Part shown: positions 15,834-25,495 of the stretch, in pieces | How the letters are laid out: each line of letters starts with the position of its first letter | Position numbering within the stretch: the first letter of the stretch is position 1 | Assembly (NCBI RefSeq): GCF_004295645.1 | Contig: NZ_CP034752.1 | Coordinates: forward strand, 1,612,001 to 1,676,000 | Direction of reading: 5' to 3' | Length of the DNA stretch: 64,000 bases | DNA from: Limnobaculum zhutongyuii | Lineage (GTDB): Bacteria; Pseudomonadota; Gammaproteobacteria; Enterobacterales; Enterobacteriaceae | Program-made: the position numbers and the translations under genes | The notes under the pieces: generated by a model | Databases searched by the model: none | Told to the model about the DNA's origin: nothing | What the model saw: the letters and a program-made list of their open reading frames with translations, nothing else

Positions 15834-18422
15834 ATGGGTAAAGCGCTCGTCATTGTGGAGTCCCCGGCTAAGGCCAAAACGATTAATAAATATTTAGGAA
15901 ATGACTACGTGGTTAAGTCCAGCGTTGGTCATATCCGGGATTTGCCAACGAGTGGTTCGGTAACTAAAAGCAGCCCTGCAACAAAAGGCACCAAAGTAAA
16001 AAAGGATGCTAAACAGGCGTTGGTTAACCGAATGGGAATCGATCCCTATCATGATTGGGCAGCACATTATGAAATTTTGCCTGGTAAAGAAAAAGTCGTT
16101 GCTGAACTGAAAGCGTTAGCTGAAAAAGCCGATACCATCTATCTCGCAACCGACCTTGACCGCGAAGGGGAAGCTATAGCGTGGCACCTGCGGGAAGTTA
16201 TTGGTGGTGACGATAATCGCTATCGTCGGGTTGTGTTTAACGAGATTACCAAGAATGCGATTCGTCAGGCGTTTGAAGAGCCGGGCGAACTGAATATAGA
16301 CAGGGTCAATGCCCAGCAGGCGCGTCGTTTTATGGACCGCGTCGTAGGCTATATGGTTTCCCCATTATTATGGAAAAAGATTGCTCGCGGTTTATCAGCC
16401 GGTCGGGTGCAGTCTGTTGCCGTGCGTCTGGTAGTGGAGCGTGAACGCGAAATCAAAGCATTTGTTCCTGAAGAGTATTGGGAACTGCACGCCGATTTAA
16501 GTCACGGTAAAGACGTGCCACTGCAAATGCAGGTGACACATTATAATGATAAAGCGTTTAAGCCGGTTACGCGTGATGAAACTCACGCGGCGGTAGCACT
16601 GTTGGAAAAAGCGCACTACGAAGTGTTGGAGCGTGAAGATAAGCCAACCAGCAGTAAACCAAGTGCACCATTTATTACCTCTACGCTGCAACAGGCTGCC
16701 AGTACTCGCCTGGGCTTTGGGGTGAAGAAAACCATGATGATGGCTCAACGTCTGTATGAAGCCGGTCATATCACCTATATGCGTACTGACTCAACCAACC
16801 TGAGTCAGGATGCTCTGGCAATGGTTCGCGGCTATATTACCGACAATTTTGGTGATAAATATTTGCCCGAGCAGCCAAATCAATACAGCAGCAAAGAGAA
16901 CTCACAGGAAGCGCACGAAGCGATTCGTCCTTCTGATGTGAATGTTCAGGCTGAGCAGCTAAAAGATATGGAAGCAGACGCACAGCGTCTGTATCAATTG
17001 ATCTGGCGTCAGTTTGTCTCTTGTCAGATGACTCCGGCTAAATATGACTCTACTACGTTAACGGTCAAAGCAGGTGACTTCCTGCTTAAAGCCAAAGGGC
17101 GCACTCTGCGTTTTGATGGCTGGACGAAAGTACTGCCTGCATTACGTAAAAACGATGAGGATAAAACCTTACCGGTAATCGCAGTAGGTACTGCACTGAA
17201 GCTGGAACAGTTACTGCCAGGACAACATTTTACTAAACCACCGGCACGTTTTAGCGAAGCCTCATTGGTTAAAGAGCTGGAAAAACGCGGCATTGGTCGC
17301 CCATCTACCTATGCGTCGATTATCTCGACTATTCAGGACCGGGGCTATGTTCATACGGAAAACCGTCGTTTCTATGCGGAAAAAATGGGTGAAATCGTTA
17401 CCGATCGTCTGGAAGAGAACTTCCGCGACTTAATGGATTACGATTTTACCGCTCGTATGGAAAACGACCTGGACAGCGTGGCAACCAACAAAGCTTCCTG
17501 GAAAACGGTACTGAATAATTTCTTCAGCGAGTTTAATAACCAACTGGAGAAAGCCGAGCAGGAGCCTGAAGAAGGCGGTATGCGCCCAAATCAGGTGGTG
17601 CTGACCTCTATCGATTGCCCAACCTGTAGTCGTAAAATGGGTATTCGTACCGCCAGTACCGGCGTGTTTTTAGGTTGTTCTGGTTATGCATTACCGCCGA
17701 AAGAGCGCTGTAAGCAGACGATTAACCTGATCCCTGAATCTGAAGTACTAAACGTGCTTGAAGGGGATGATGCAGAAACTAACGCATTACGTGCCCGTCA
17801 TCGTTGTAAAAAATGCGGTACGGCAATGGACAGCTACCTGATCGATAATCAGCGTAAACTTCACGTCTGTGGTAATAACCCTGAGTGTGATGGTTATGAG
17901 ATTGAAGAGGGTGAGTTCCGCATTAAAGGTTATGACGGTCCGGTGATTGAGTGTGAGAAATGTGGTTCTGAAATGCACCTGAAAGTAGGGCGTTTTGGTA
18001 AGTACATGGGTTGTACCAATCCGGATTGTAAAAACACCCGTAAGATTTTACGTAACGGCGATATTGCACCGCCGAAAGAGGATCCGGTTCCATTACCGGA
18101 GCTGCCTTGCGAAAAATCAGATGCTTATTTTGTGTTACGTGACGGTGCGGCAGGCGTATTCCTTGCGGCCAACACCTTCCCTAAATCTCGTGAAACACGT
18201 GCGCCAACAGTAGAAGAATTGCGTCGCTTTAAAGATCGTCTACCAGAGAAGCTTAGTTATCTGGCTGATGCCCCGGTTGCCGATCCTGAAGGTAACAAAT
18301 CGATTGTTCGTTTTAGTCGTAAAACGAAACAGCAATATGTGGCATCTGAAAAGAATGGCAAGGCGACCGGTTGGTCAGTGTTTTACACCGATGGTAAGTG
18401 GGCTGAAGCACCGAAAAAGTAA
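15834..18422 (+). CDS. topA: DNA topoisomerase I
   Basis: This 862-residue type IA topoisomerase relaxes negative supercoils. The N-terminal TOPRIM domain shows VESPAKAK and DLDREGEA. The active-site Tyr315 is in ITYMRTDST. Three C-terminal Cys4 zinc-ribbon modules begin with CPTCSRKM, CKKCGTAM and CEKCGSEM, followed by two cysteine-poor ribbon-like domains. The E. coli enzyme has 865 residues and aligns along its whole length apart from a shorter linker near residue 45. It is separated from cysB by its own terminator. Confidence 0.97.
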   Translation: MGKALVIVESPAKAKTINKYLGNDYVVKSSVGHIRDLPTSGSVTKSSPATKGTKVKKDAKQALVNRMGIDPYHDWAAHYEILPGKEKVVAELKALAEKADTIYLATDLDREGEAIAWHLREVIGGDDNRYRRVVFNEITKNAIRQAFEEPGELNIDRVNAQQARRFMDRVVGYMVSPLLWKKIARGLSAGRVQSVAVRLVVEREREIKAFVPEEYWELHADLSHGKDVPLQMQVTHYNDKAFKPVTRDETHAAVALLEKAHYEVLEREDKPTSSKPSAPFITSTLQQAASTRLGFGVKKTMMMAQRLYEAGHITYMRTDSTNLSQDALAMVRGYITDNFGDKYLPEQPNQYSSKENSQEAHEAIRPSDVNVQAEQLKDMEADAQRLYQLIWRQFVSCQMTPAKYDSTTLTVKAGDFLLKAKGRTLRFDGWTKVLPALRKNDEDKTLPVIAVGTALKLEQLLPGQHFTKPPARFSEASLVKELEKRGIGRPSTYASIISTIQDRGYVHTENRRFYAEKMGEIVTDRLEENFRDLMDYDFTARMENDLDSVATNKASWKTVLNNFFSEFNNQLEKAEQEPEEGGMRPNQVVLTSIDCPTCSRKMGIRTASTGVFLGCSGYALPPKERCKQTINLIPESEVLNVLEGDDAETNALRARHRCKKCGTAMDSYLIDNQRKLHVCGNNPECDGYEIEEGEFRIKGYDGPVIECEKCGSEMHLKVGRFGKYMGCTNPDCKNTRKILRNGDIAPPKEDPVPLPELPCEKSDAYFVLRDGAAGVFLAANTFPKSRETRAPTVEELRRFKDRLPEKLSYLADAPVADPEGNKSIVRFSRKTKQQYVASEKNGKATGWSVFYTDGKWAEAPKK

Positions 18423-18460
18423 CGAAAGTTGCTGATTAAGTAGAATATTACTTGATATAT

Positions 18461-18498
18461 AACGCCCTGTGTGTCATTTAACTGCAGGGCGTTTTTAT
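18461..18498 (+). terminator. topA terminator
   Basis: AACGCCCTG pairs with CAGGGCGTT and is followed by a T-rich tail, 38 bp after the topA stop. Confidence 0.85.
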
Positions 18499-18666
18499 TT
18501 TTCAGCCGAATGGCGCGTAAAATAAAGCCAGATTAGCTGATAGCATTTTTAACACCCTGATAAACCTTCAGTGGCGTGACGAGAGGGAAGTATTCACTGA
18601 ACTCGACAAGGGAATATAACTTTTTATTTTCAGTATTGAGATACTTGTTAAGTGGTGGTGTAAAGC

Positions 18667-19641
18667 ATGAAATTACAACAGCTTCGCTATATTGTTGAAG
18701 TGGTGAATCATAATCTTAACGTTTCTTCTACAGCCGAGCGCCTTTATACTTCGCAGCCCGGCATCAGCAAGCAAGTTCGAATGCTGGAAGATGAACTGGG
18801 CATCCAGATTTTTACCCGTAGCGGTAAACATTTAACTGAAGTAACACCCGCCGGGCAGGAAGTGGTACGTATCGCCCGTGAAGTGTTATCTAAAATAGAT
18901 GCGATCAAGTCGGTTGCTGGTGAACATACTTATCCCGATCAAGGTTCTTTGTATGTTGCCACCACCCATACTCAGGCACGTTATGCATTGCCAAAATCAA
19001 TTAAAACCTTTATTGAACGCTATCCTAAAGTCTCACTGCATATGCATCAGGGGTCGCCAACCCAAATAGCGGAAGCTGTATCAAAAGGTAATGCTGATTT
19101 CGCGATTGCCACGGAAGCATTACATCTGTACGAAGATTTAGTTATGTTGCCTTGCTATCACTGGAATCGGGCGATTGTTGTGAAGTCCGATCATCCATTA
19201 GCCAATAAGAAGCAAGTCAGTATTAAAGAGCTGGCTGAATATCAGTTAGTGACCTATACCTTTGGCTTTACCGGACGCTCTGAACTGGATATCGCCTTTA
19301 GTCGGGCAGGGCTAACACCAAAAATTGTGTTCACTGCCACTGACGCGGATGTGATTAAAACTTACGTTCGTTTAGGTTTAGGGGTCGGTGTATTAGCGAA
19401 CATGGCGGTAGACCTTGTTGAAGACCCTGATTTGGTTGCGTTGGATGCCAGTCATATCTTCTCTCATAGTACGACTAAAATTGGTTTTCGCCGTACCACG
19501 TTCCTGCGTAGCTATATGTACAGTTTTATTGAAGGCTTTGCGCCACATTTAACTCGTGATGTGGTTGATAAAGCGGTCGCGGCGAGAACTCAGGAAGAGG
19601 TTGATACGCTGTTTAAAAATATTGAGTTACCGGTGAGATAA
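18667..19641 (+). CDS. cysB: LysR-type regulator CysB
   Basis: This 324-residue LysR-family master activator of cysteine biosynthesis has an N-terminal winged HTH (about residues 1-60, with TAERLYTSQPGISKQVR), a linker helix, and a two-lobed inducer domain. Ligand-site segments such as TTHTQARY and GSPTQIAEAV match E. coli CysB, which binds N-acetylserine. It lies between topA and ribA. In E. coli acnA separates cysB and ribA; that gene is missing here, and ribA is convergent across a shared terminator. Confidence 0.96.
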   Translation: MKLQQLRYIVEVVNHNLNVSSTAERLYTSQPGISKQVRMLEDELGIQIFTRSGKHLTEVTPAGQEVVRIAREVLSKIDAIKSVAGEHTYPDQGSLYVATTHTQARYALPKSIKTFIERYPKVSLHMHQGSPTQIAEAVSKGNADFAIATEALHLYEDLVMLPCYHWNRAIVVKSDHPLANKKQVSIKELAEYQLVTYTFGFTGRSELDIAFSRAGLTPKIVFTATDADVIKTYVRLGLGVGVLANMAVDLVEDPDLVALDASHIFSHSTTKIGFRRTTFLRSYMYSFIEGFAPHLTRDVVDKAVAARTQEEVDTLFKNIELPVR

Positions 19642-19661
19642 TTTCTGAGTAACAGAACGAT

Positions 19662-19686
19662 AAAGCCCGCCAATTGGCGGGCTTTA
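19662..19686. terminator. Bidirectional terminator between cysB and ribA
   Basis: TAAAGCCCGCCA and TGGCGGGCTTTA form a nearly uninterrupted palindrome with A and T flanks. It ends both convergent genes, 20 bp past cysB and 19 bp past ribA. Confidence 0.85.
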
Positions 19687-19704
19687 TGTTTACTGAGACG
19701 CTTA

Positions 19705-20295
19705 TTATTTGGACAGAATATGTCCCATCTTGGCGGCTTTAGTATCCAGATACTTCTCATTTTTAGGATTACGGCCAACCTGTAGTGGCACTCGTTCAAC
19801 GATATTGATACCGGCGCCGGACAAAATCTCAACTTTCTTTGGATTATTGGTTAGCAGGCGAACAGAATCAACATTCAGCAATTTGAACATATCTGCACAC
19901 AGTGTAAAGTCGCGCTCATCAGCGGCAAAACCTAACTGATGGTTGGCTTCAACTGTATCCGCACCTTTATCCTGAAGGGCGTAGGCGCGAATTTTATTCA
20001 ACAGACCGATATTACGACCTTCCTGACGGTGATAGAGCAGAATGCCGCGACCTTCTTCAGCAATATGCTGCAATGCAGCCTCCAGCTGGAAACCACAATC
20101 ACAGCGTAAGCTAAATAACGCATCGCCAGTCAGGCACTCTGAATGAACTCGGGCTAAAACAGGTTTTGGATCGCTGATGTCACCAAATACCAGTGCTACA
20201 TGGTCATGCCCTGTGGCAAGCTCTTCAAAACCGACCATCAGAAAATCGCCCCATGGTGTCGGTAGTTTGGCTTCTGCCACTCTTTTTAGCTGCAT
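19705..20295 (-). CDS. ribA: GTP cyclohydrolase II
   Basis: This 196-residue enzyme performs the first step of riboflavin synthesis, converting GTP to 2,5-diamino-6-ribosylamino-4-pyrimidinone phosphate. The zinc-binding cysteines are in ECLTGDALFSLRCDCG, and the GTP-site residues are in YHRQEGRNIGL and NNPKK. The length and start (MQLKRVAEAKLP) equal those of E. coli RibA; an in-frame ATG four codons upstream is less likely. No FMN riboswitch was seen upstream. Confidence 0.96.
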   Translation of the reverse strand: MQLKRVAEAKLPTPWGDFLMVGFEELATGHDHVALVFGDISDPKPVLARVHSECLTGDALFSLRCDCGFQLEAALQHIAEEGRGILLYHRQEGRNIGLLNKIRAYALQDKGADTVEANHQLGFAADERDFTLCADMFKLLNVDSVRLLTNNPKKVEILSGAGINIVERVPLQVGRNPKNEKYLDTKAAKMGHILSK

Positions 20296-20544
20296 GATAC
20301 TCTCCAATAACCTATTGCTACGTTATGAACCCTGTTATCTCGCGAAAACACGGCGAAAATAAACAGCAATTCTAATGCTTATGACTTTATCAGTCGGATA
20401 AAGCGTATCAGTATAATCTAATCAAATGAATTTTGTTGCTGAATAGTTAAGAAAAAATCAGCTGGCGAGTGCGGTATTTTTACTCTTTTAGCCATTTTTG
20501 TGGGATTATAGACCGCTGTTATTATATCAGAACTGAGACGTAAT

Positions 20545-21300
20545 ATGTTAAGTGGGCTTGCAAAGCGAATATTTATTGGGGTTTTAATCCTTTTGATAAT
20601 GCCAGTATTTGTCTGGTTTATTGACTGGACATGGACACCGAATGAAGACAATCCTATTCTTAAACCATTATTCTGGATGACAGAAACGGCCAGTTCTCCC
20701 TGGGGAGCTATTACCAGTGTGGTGCTGGCGCTGTGGTTTGTCTGGCGTTTGCGACTTACCTTTAAACTAGGTGCTTTGCTGATTGCTATACTGGCGGTGA
20801 CTATCGTTGGTGGGCAAGGGGTAAAGTCAGCCATCAAAGAAACGATGGAAGAGCCTCGTCCGTTTGTTCTCTGGATGGAGAATGAGTTTCAGCTTGATGA
20901 TAATGCCTTTTATGCGTTACCACGCAAAGAGCGTGCCCGGATAGTGGAACAACATCTCAAAGGTGAAGAACGTGTTCCGCCCTGGTTGTCTAAACACTGG
21001 GAACGAGAAACCGGCTACTCTTTTCCATCAGGACATACGCTATTTACTGCAACCTGGGCGCTGTTGGGAATAGGAATGCTATTACCTCGCCGTCGCTATA
21101 TCAGCGCTGTGGTATTGATGGTTTGGGCGATTACTGTTGCAGGTAGCCGGCTGTTACTTGGAATGCACTGGCCGGAAGATTTAATTGTTTCGGTTTTACT
21201 CAGCGGTTTATTTGCTTTTCTGGCCAGTTGGGCTGCAGAGTATTGGGTATTTTCTCCCAGGCAGGTCGCAGTGAACCTTGCTGAAAAGTGCGAAGAATAG
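20545..21300 (+). CDS. pgpB: Phosphatidylglycerophosphatase B (PAP2 family)
   Basis: This 251-residue inner-membrane phosphatase removes phosphate from phosphatidylglycerophosphate, undecaprenyl pyrophosphate and related lipids. The three PAP2 motifs are complete: the KSAIKETMEEPRP region, FPSGHTLF and SRLLLGMHWPEDL. About six membrane spans are seen, with a periplasmic loop of about 90 residues between the first and second motifs, as in E. coli PgpB. It precedes lapAB, as in E. coli, with a 200-bp gap. Confidence 0.94.
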   Translation: MLSGLAKRIFIGVLILLIMPVFVWFIDWTWTPNEDNPILKPLFWMTETASSPWGAITSVVLALWFVWRLRLTFKLGALLIAILAVTIVGGQGVKSAIKETMEEPRPFVLWMENEFQLDDNAFYALPRKERARIVEQHLKGEERVPPWLSKHWERETGYSFPSGHTLFTATWALLGIGMLLPRRRYISAVVLMVWAITVAGSRLLLGMHWPEDLIVSVLLSGLFAFLASWAAEYWVFSPRQVAVNLAEKCEE

Positions 21301-21501
21301 TGAATACAAAACAATACTATTCGCCACGACTCTCCAGAGTCAGTAAGATTGTGTGATAGTATTATTAGATTATATCAGTGATAAACAACCCACGGAGAGA
21401 AAGAGAGGTTTTCTATCTGTGAGTAGAAATGCTAAGTTATAGAACATTAATCAAGTATTCTTGGTATAATTCATCCGTTTATCTCTATTTTGGATAGCAT
21501 T

Positions 21502-21822
21502 GTGAAATATTTAATAATTGGACTCATCGCCATTGTTATTTTGGTTATCTCGGTAACATTAGGCGCACATAATGAACAGGTCGTTACGTTCAACTTTTTG
21601 ATTGCCAAGGGGGATTACGCTCTATCTACTCTGTTGGCGATATTATTTGGCGGTGGCTTTATTCTGGGTTGGCTGATCAGTGGCCTGTTTTACCTGCGTT
21701 TACGCTTGCGTTTAGGTCGTGCAGAGCGTCAGATTAAACGCTTGCAGCAAGCTGCAACACCTTCTTCGTCACCGGTCAGCGAGCCTGCACCTGTGGCGTT
21801 GCCGCAACCCACAAAGGAATAA
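21502..21822 (+). CDS. lapA: Lipopolysaccharide assembly protein A
   Basis: This 106-residue inner-membrane protein has two membrane spans (about residues 3-21 and 44-66) and a cytoplasmic coiled tail (RAERQIKRLQQ). The start is taken as GTG at 21502, which gives the family N-terminus VKYLIIGLI. A TTG at 21490 is in frame. LapA works with LapB and FtsH to control LpxC turnover and LPS assembly. lapB follows after 6 bp, so the two are co-transcribed. Confidence 0.93.
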   Translation: MKYLIIGLIAIVILVISVTLGAHNEQVVTFNFLIAKGDYALSTLLAILFGGGFILGWLISGLFYLRLRLRLGRAERQIKRLQQAATPSSSPVSEPAPVALPQPTKE

Positions 21823-21828
21823 GGCTGT

Positions 21829-22998
21829 ATGCTAGAACTGCTGTTTCTGTTGTTGCCCGTAGCTGCCGCGTACGGCTGGTATATGGGCCGAAGAGGCGTA
21901 CAACAGGAGCGGCAGCAGGAAGCGAATAAACTGTCCCGTGGCTATGTGGACGGGGTTAACTTCCTGCTTTCTAACCAACAAGATAAAGCCGTTGATCTCT
22001 TTGTCGATATGCTAAAAGAGGACGGCGGTGCTTTTGAAGCCCACCTGACCTTAGGCAACTTATTCCGTTCACGGGGTGAAGTTGACCGTGCTATCCGTAT
22101 TCACCAGTCTTTGATTGAGAGTGCTTCCCTGACGTTTGAACAGCGTTTGCTGGTTACCCAGCAATTAGGCTGGGACTATATGGCAGCAGGGCTCTACGAT
22201 CGCGCTGAACAGATGTTTATTCAGCTAATTGATGAAGCAGACTTCAGGATTCCTGCGTTAAAGCAGTTGCTGATTATTTATCAGACAACCAGCGATTGGC
22301 AGCAGGCCATTGAGATGGCCGAGAAATTGGTTAAAGCAGGAAAAGATGAGTTTCGTCTTGAGATTGCCCATTTTTATTGTGAGTTAGCTCTACAGGCGAT
22401 GGGCTCTGAAGATCTGGATAAAGCGATGGGACTGCTGAAAAAAGCCGCCGCTGCCGATAAAAATTGTGCCCGGGTATCGATTATGTCCGGTCGTATCTGG
22501 ATTGCCCGCGGTGATGATACCAAAGCGATTAATGAGCTGGAGCGGGTTATCGAGCAGGATAAAGATTTTGTCAGCGAAACTATCGCCATGTTGTATGAGT
22601 GTTATCAACGATTACAGCAGCCTGAACGTTGGATAGAGTACCTGAAGCGCTGTGTGGCAGAAAATACCGGCTCCGAAGCAGAATTAAGACTGGCGGATAT
22701 GCTGGAACAAACTGAAGGGCGAGATGTGGCTCAAACCTATATTAATCGCCAGCTACAGCTTCATCCAACGACCCGAGGTTTCTATCGTCTGATGGATTAT
22801 CAACTGGCGGAAGCAGAAGAAGGGCGAGCTAAAGAGAGTTTGCTGGTGTTACGAGAAATGGTGGGTGAGCAAATTCGTATCCGCCCCCGTTATCGCTGCG
22901 AAAAGTGCGGACTGACGGCTAACTCGCTCTACTGGCACTGTCCTTCTTGCCGGGCCTGGTCAACGGTAAAACCTATTCGTGGATTAGACGGTCAATAA
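21829..22998 (+). CDS. lapB: Lipopolysaccharide assembly protein B
   Basis: This 389-residue protein has an N-terminal membrane anchor (about residues 1-18), a run of TPR repeats through about residue 340, and a C-terminal rubredoxin-type zinc knuckle (CEKCG and CPSCR). LapB binds LapA, PbgA/YejM and FtsH and promotes LpxC degradation. Length and all domains match E. coli LapB. Confidence 0.95.
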   Translation: MLELLFLLLPVAAAYGWYMGRRGVQQERQQEANKLSRGYVDGVNFLLSNQQDKAVDLFVDMLKEDGGAFEAHLTLGNLFRSRGEVDRAIRIHQSLIESASLTFEQRLLVTQQLGWDYMAAGLYDRAEQMFIQLIDEADFRIPALKQLLIIYQTTSDWQQAIEMAEKLVKAGKDEFRLEIAHFYCELALQAMGSEDLDKAMGLLKKAAAADKNCARVSIMSGRIWIARGDDTKAINELERVIEQDKDFVSETIAMLYECYQRLQQPERWIEYLKRCVAENTGSEAELRLADMLEQTEGRDVAQTYINRQLQLHPTTRGFYRLMDYQLAEAEEGRAKESLLVLREMVGEQIRIRPRYRCEKCGLTANSLYWHCPSCRAWSTVKPIRGLDGQ

Positions 22999-23060
22999 AC
23001 AGATAATAGCCTGATAGCGATTGGGCTTCTTTTAGTAAGAATGCATTACAGGAAAACAGT

Positions 23061-23762
23061 ATGTCGATGTCGACTTCACCCATAATTGTTGCTCTGGATT
23101 ACGATAATCAACGCTCAGCGCTTGAACTGGCCGATAAAATAGAACCTAAAGATTGCCGGCTGAAAATTGGTAAAGAGATGTTTTCTCTTTGTGGTCCTGA
23201 ACTGGTACGTGAGTTACATCATCGTGGTTTTGATGTTTTTTTGGACCTGAAATTTCATGATATTCCCAATACTGTAGCCAAAAGCGTCGCCGCGGCAGCT
23301 GAATTGGGCGTCTGGATGGTTGATGTGCATGCCTGTGGCGGAGCCCGTATGCTAGAGGCAGCAAAAAAGGCACTTTTGCCTTATGGTGATTCTGCGCCTA
23401 AGCTAATTGCCGTTACGGTATTAACCAGCATGGATGAGAGTGATTTACGGGGAATTGGAATTACGTCATCGCTGGAAGAACATGCAGAAAGGTTGGCGCG
23501 TTTAGCAAAAGATAATGGACTTGATGGCGTAGTGTGTTCAGCCCATGAAGCTCGCCACCTGAAGTCACTGTTTGGTTCGGCATTTCAGTTAGTTACGCCG
23601 GGAATTCGTCCGGTAGGTAGTGATATTGGCGATCAACGTCGGGTAATGACGCCTCCACAGGCTCTGGATGCAGGGGTTGACTATATGGTCATTGGCCGAC
23701 CGATTACACAATCAGCCAATCCAGCCCAGACCCTGCAGAATATTCTGGCCAGCCTGGCATAA
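23061..23762 (+). CDS. pyrF: Orotidine-5'-phosphate decarboxylase
   Basis: This 233-residue TIM-barrel enzyme forms UMP from OMP. The catalytic DLKFHDIPNT motif with its Lys and Asp residues is present, as are the phosphate-binding TPGIRP and VIGRPIT loops. An ATG two codons downstream is also possible, but the first gives good family length. yciH starts 17 bp after the stop, the same order as in E. coli. Confidence 0.96.
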   Translation: MSMSTSPIIVALDYDNQRSALELADKIEPKDCRLKIGKEMFSLCGPELVRELHHRGFDVFLDLKFHDIPNTVAKSVAAAAELGVWMVDVHACGGARMLEAAKKALLPYGDSAPKLIAVTVLTSMDESDLRGIGITSSLEEHAERLARLAKDNGLDGVVCSAHEARHLKSLFGSAFQLVTPGIRPVGSDIGDQRRVMTPPQALDAGVDYMVIGRPITQSANPAQTLQNILASLA

Positions 23763-23778
23763 TAGATATGACACGATC

Positions 23779-24105
23779 ATGACAGATAATAACAGTCGTT
23801 TAGTCTATTCTACTGATTCCGGACGCATTACGCCGGAAGAGGTTAAAGTTGAACGTCCAAAAGGCGATGGTATCGTTAGAATTCAACGACAAACCAGCGG
23901 GCGTAAAGGTAAAGGTGTTTGTATTATCACTGGTTTGGATCTTGATGATGCTGAACTGCAAAAACTGGCGGCTGAATTAAAGAAAAAATGCGGTTGCGGT
24001 GGCGCAGTGAAAGACGGCCTGATAGAGATTCAAGGTGATAAACGCGATGAGTTAAAAGTGCTGCTAGAATATAAAGGATTCAAAGTTAAACTGGCCGGTG
24101 GTTGA
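23779..24105 (+). CDS. yciH: SUI1/eIF1-like protein YciH
   Basis: This 108-residue protein has the eIF1/SUI1 fold, with the GRKGKGVCIITGL strand and the KKKCGCGGAVKDG loop that define the family. It can discriminate aberrant initiation complexes in vitro and is non-essential. The ATG at 23779 follows closely on pyrF, indicating an operon. Confidence 0.94.
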   Translation: MTDNNSRLVYSTDSGRITPEEVKVERPKGDGIVRIQRQTSGRKGKGVCIITGLDLDDAELQKLAAELKKKCGCGGAVKDGLIEIQGDKRDELKVLLEYKGFKVKLAGG

Positions 24106-24188
24106 GTTTAAATACTGGAATTTTGGAATGATATCTCACTTTTATAGTCAAATTTCTGGCAGTCTGTTTTATAGTTTATGTTGATAAA

Positions 24189-24647
24189 ATGAATAAAAAA
24201 GCGTTTTATACCGAGTTGCACCGAGACCTGGCTGCCCTGATTGAAGGGGAGCCGGATCTGATAGCCACATTCGCTAATACCAGCGCACTTCTGTTTGAGC
24301 GACTGGAAGCGGTTAACTGGGCTGGTTTTTATCTGTTACAAGATAATGTGCTGGTGCTGGGGCCTTTTCAGGGAAAGATTGCTTGCACGCGTATTCCCGT
24401 TGGTCGGGGTGTTTGCGGGACGGCAGTTAAAGAGAATCGAATTCAACGTATTGATGACGTTCATCAATTTGAAGGACACATTGCCTGCGACAGTGCGAGC
24501 AATGCGGAGATAGTGCTTCCTGTTTATCAGGGAACTAGCATTATCGCTGTTTTAGATATAGATAGTACGGTATTTGGTCGTTTTGATAGTGATGATCAAC
24601 AGGGTTTGGAAAATATTGCTGCATTGCTTTCGCAACATATCAGCTAA
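24189..24647 (+). CDS. msrC: Free methionine-(R)-sulfoxide reductase
   Basis: This 152-residue GAF-domain enzyme (YebR/fRMsr) reduces free methionine-R-sulfoxide. The three catalytic cysteines are present as C66 (KIACTRI), C76 (GRGVCGTA) and C100 (GHIACDS), with the same spacing as E. coli C84, C94 and C118. It is slightly shorter at the N-terminus than the E. coli protein (165). The msrC-proQ-prc-htpX order is conserved. Confidence 0.94.
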   Translation: MNKKAFYTELHRDLAALIEGEPDLIATFANTSALLFERLEAVNWAGFYLLQDNVLVLGPFQGKIACTRIPVGRGVCGTAVKENRIQRIDDVHQFEGHIACDSASNAEIVLPVYQGTSIIAVLDIDSTVFGRFDSDDQQGLENIAALLSQHIS

Positions 24648-24780
24648 TATTTACGGACGGTTATCATCATTAGTTTAAACTTGAAGTGCGGATAACGTAG
24701 CTTTTACTAAAAGCGTGATTATAATGGCGCGTAATCTACGCTTGCGCTTTTGGGTAAGTTCGTTGTAATCAGGAAATTTC

Positions 24781-25476
24781 ATGGAAAATCAACCTAAGTT
24801 GAACAGCAGTAAAGAAGTCATTGCCTACCTGGCAGAAAAATTCCCGCTTTGTTTTACCCTTGAGGGTGAAGCCCGGCCTCTGAAAATTGGAATCTTTCAG
24901 GATGTCGTAACCCGACTGCCTGAAGAGACCTTGTTCAGTAAAACACAATTACGTACTGCGTTACGCTTATATACCTCCAGCTGGCGTTATCTGCACGGTC
25001 TGAAATTAAATGCTCAGCGTGTTGATTTAGACGGTGCAGATTGTGGTCTGTTGGAAGAGCAGCACGTAGAGCATGCGCGTAAACAACTGGAAGAGGCGAA
25101 AGCCCGAGTTCAGGCTCAGCGTGCAGCACAACGTAAAGAGTCAGGAGAAGCCCCTCAGGCTCGCCGTCCTCGCCCGGCAGCTAAAAAAACAGCACCGGAT
25201 AGCAAAGCTGCTCAGCCATCGTCTCAGGCAAAAGCAAAAGCCAAACCGGCTCCGACACGTTCTACTGCTCCGGCTCCAGCAGCTAAAGTGGTTGAAAAAC
25301 TTCGCCCAGCTTCTGCTGCTGATATAGCTGCTCTTAAAACCGGGCAGAATGTCAAAGTACGAGCAGGTCAGAGCGCCATGGATGCAACGGTTCTTGAAAT
25401 CGCTAAAGATGGCGTTCGGGTTCAACTTGCTTCAGGTTTAGCTATGCTGGTTCGAGCAGAGCATTTACAGTTTTAA
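24781..25476 (+). CDS. proQ: RNA chaperone ProQ
   Basis: This 231-residue global RNA-binding protein has an N-terminal FinO/ProQ domain (about 5-120, with LRTALRLYTSSWRYL), a long Ala/Lys/Pro-rich disordered linker (about 120-180) and a C-terminal Tudor-like domain (about 185-231). prc begins 20 bp after its stop, so the two share a transcript, as in E. coli. ProQ binds 3' ends of mRNAs and many sRNAs. Confidence 0.96.
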   Translation: MENQPKLNSSKEVIAYLAEKFPLCFTLEGEARPLKIGIFQDVVTRLPEETLFSKTQLRTALRLYTSSWRYLHGLKLNAQRVDLDGADCGLLEEQHVEHARKQLEEAKARVQAQRAAQRKESGEAPQARRPRPAAKKTAPDSKAAQPSSQAKAKAKPAPTRSTAPAPAAKVVEKLRPASAADIAALKTGQNVKVRAGQSAMDATVLEIAKDGVRVQLASGLAMLVRAEHLQF

Positions 25477-25495
25477 GTTGGAGGTCAGCCAAAGC

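Noticed and set aside
20418..20837. 139-codon minus-strand open frame opposite pgpB
   Set aside because: It overlaps the pgpB start region in antisense and its composition is not protein-like compared with the intact PAP2 enzyme on the other strand.
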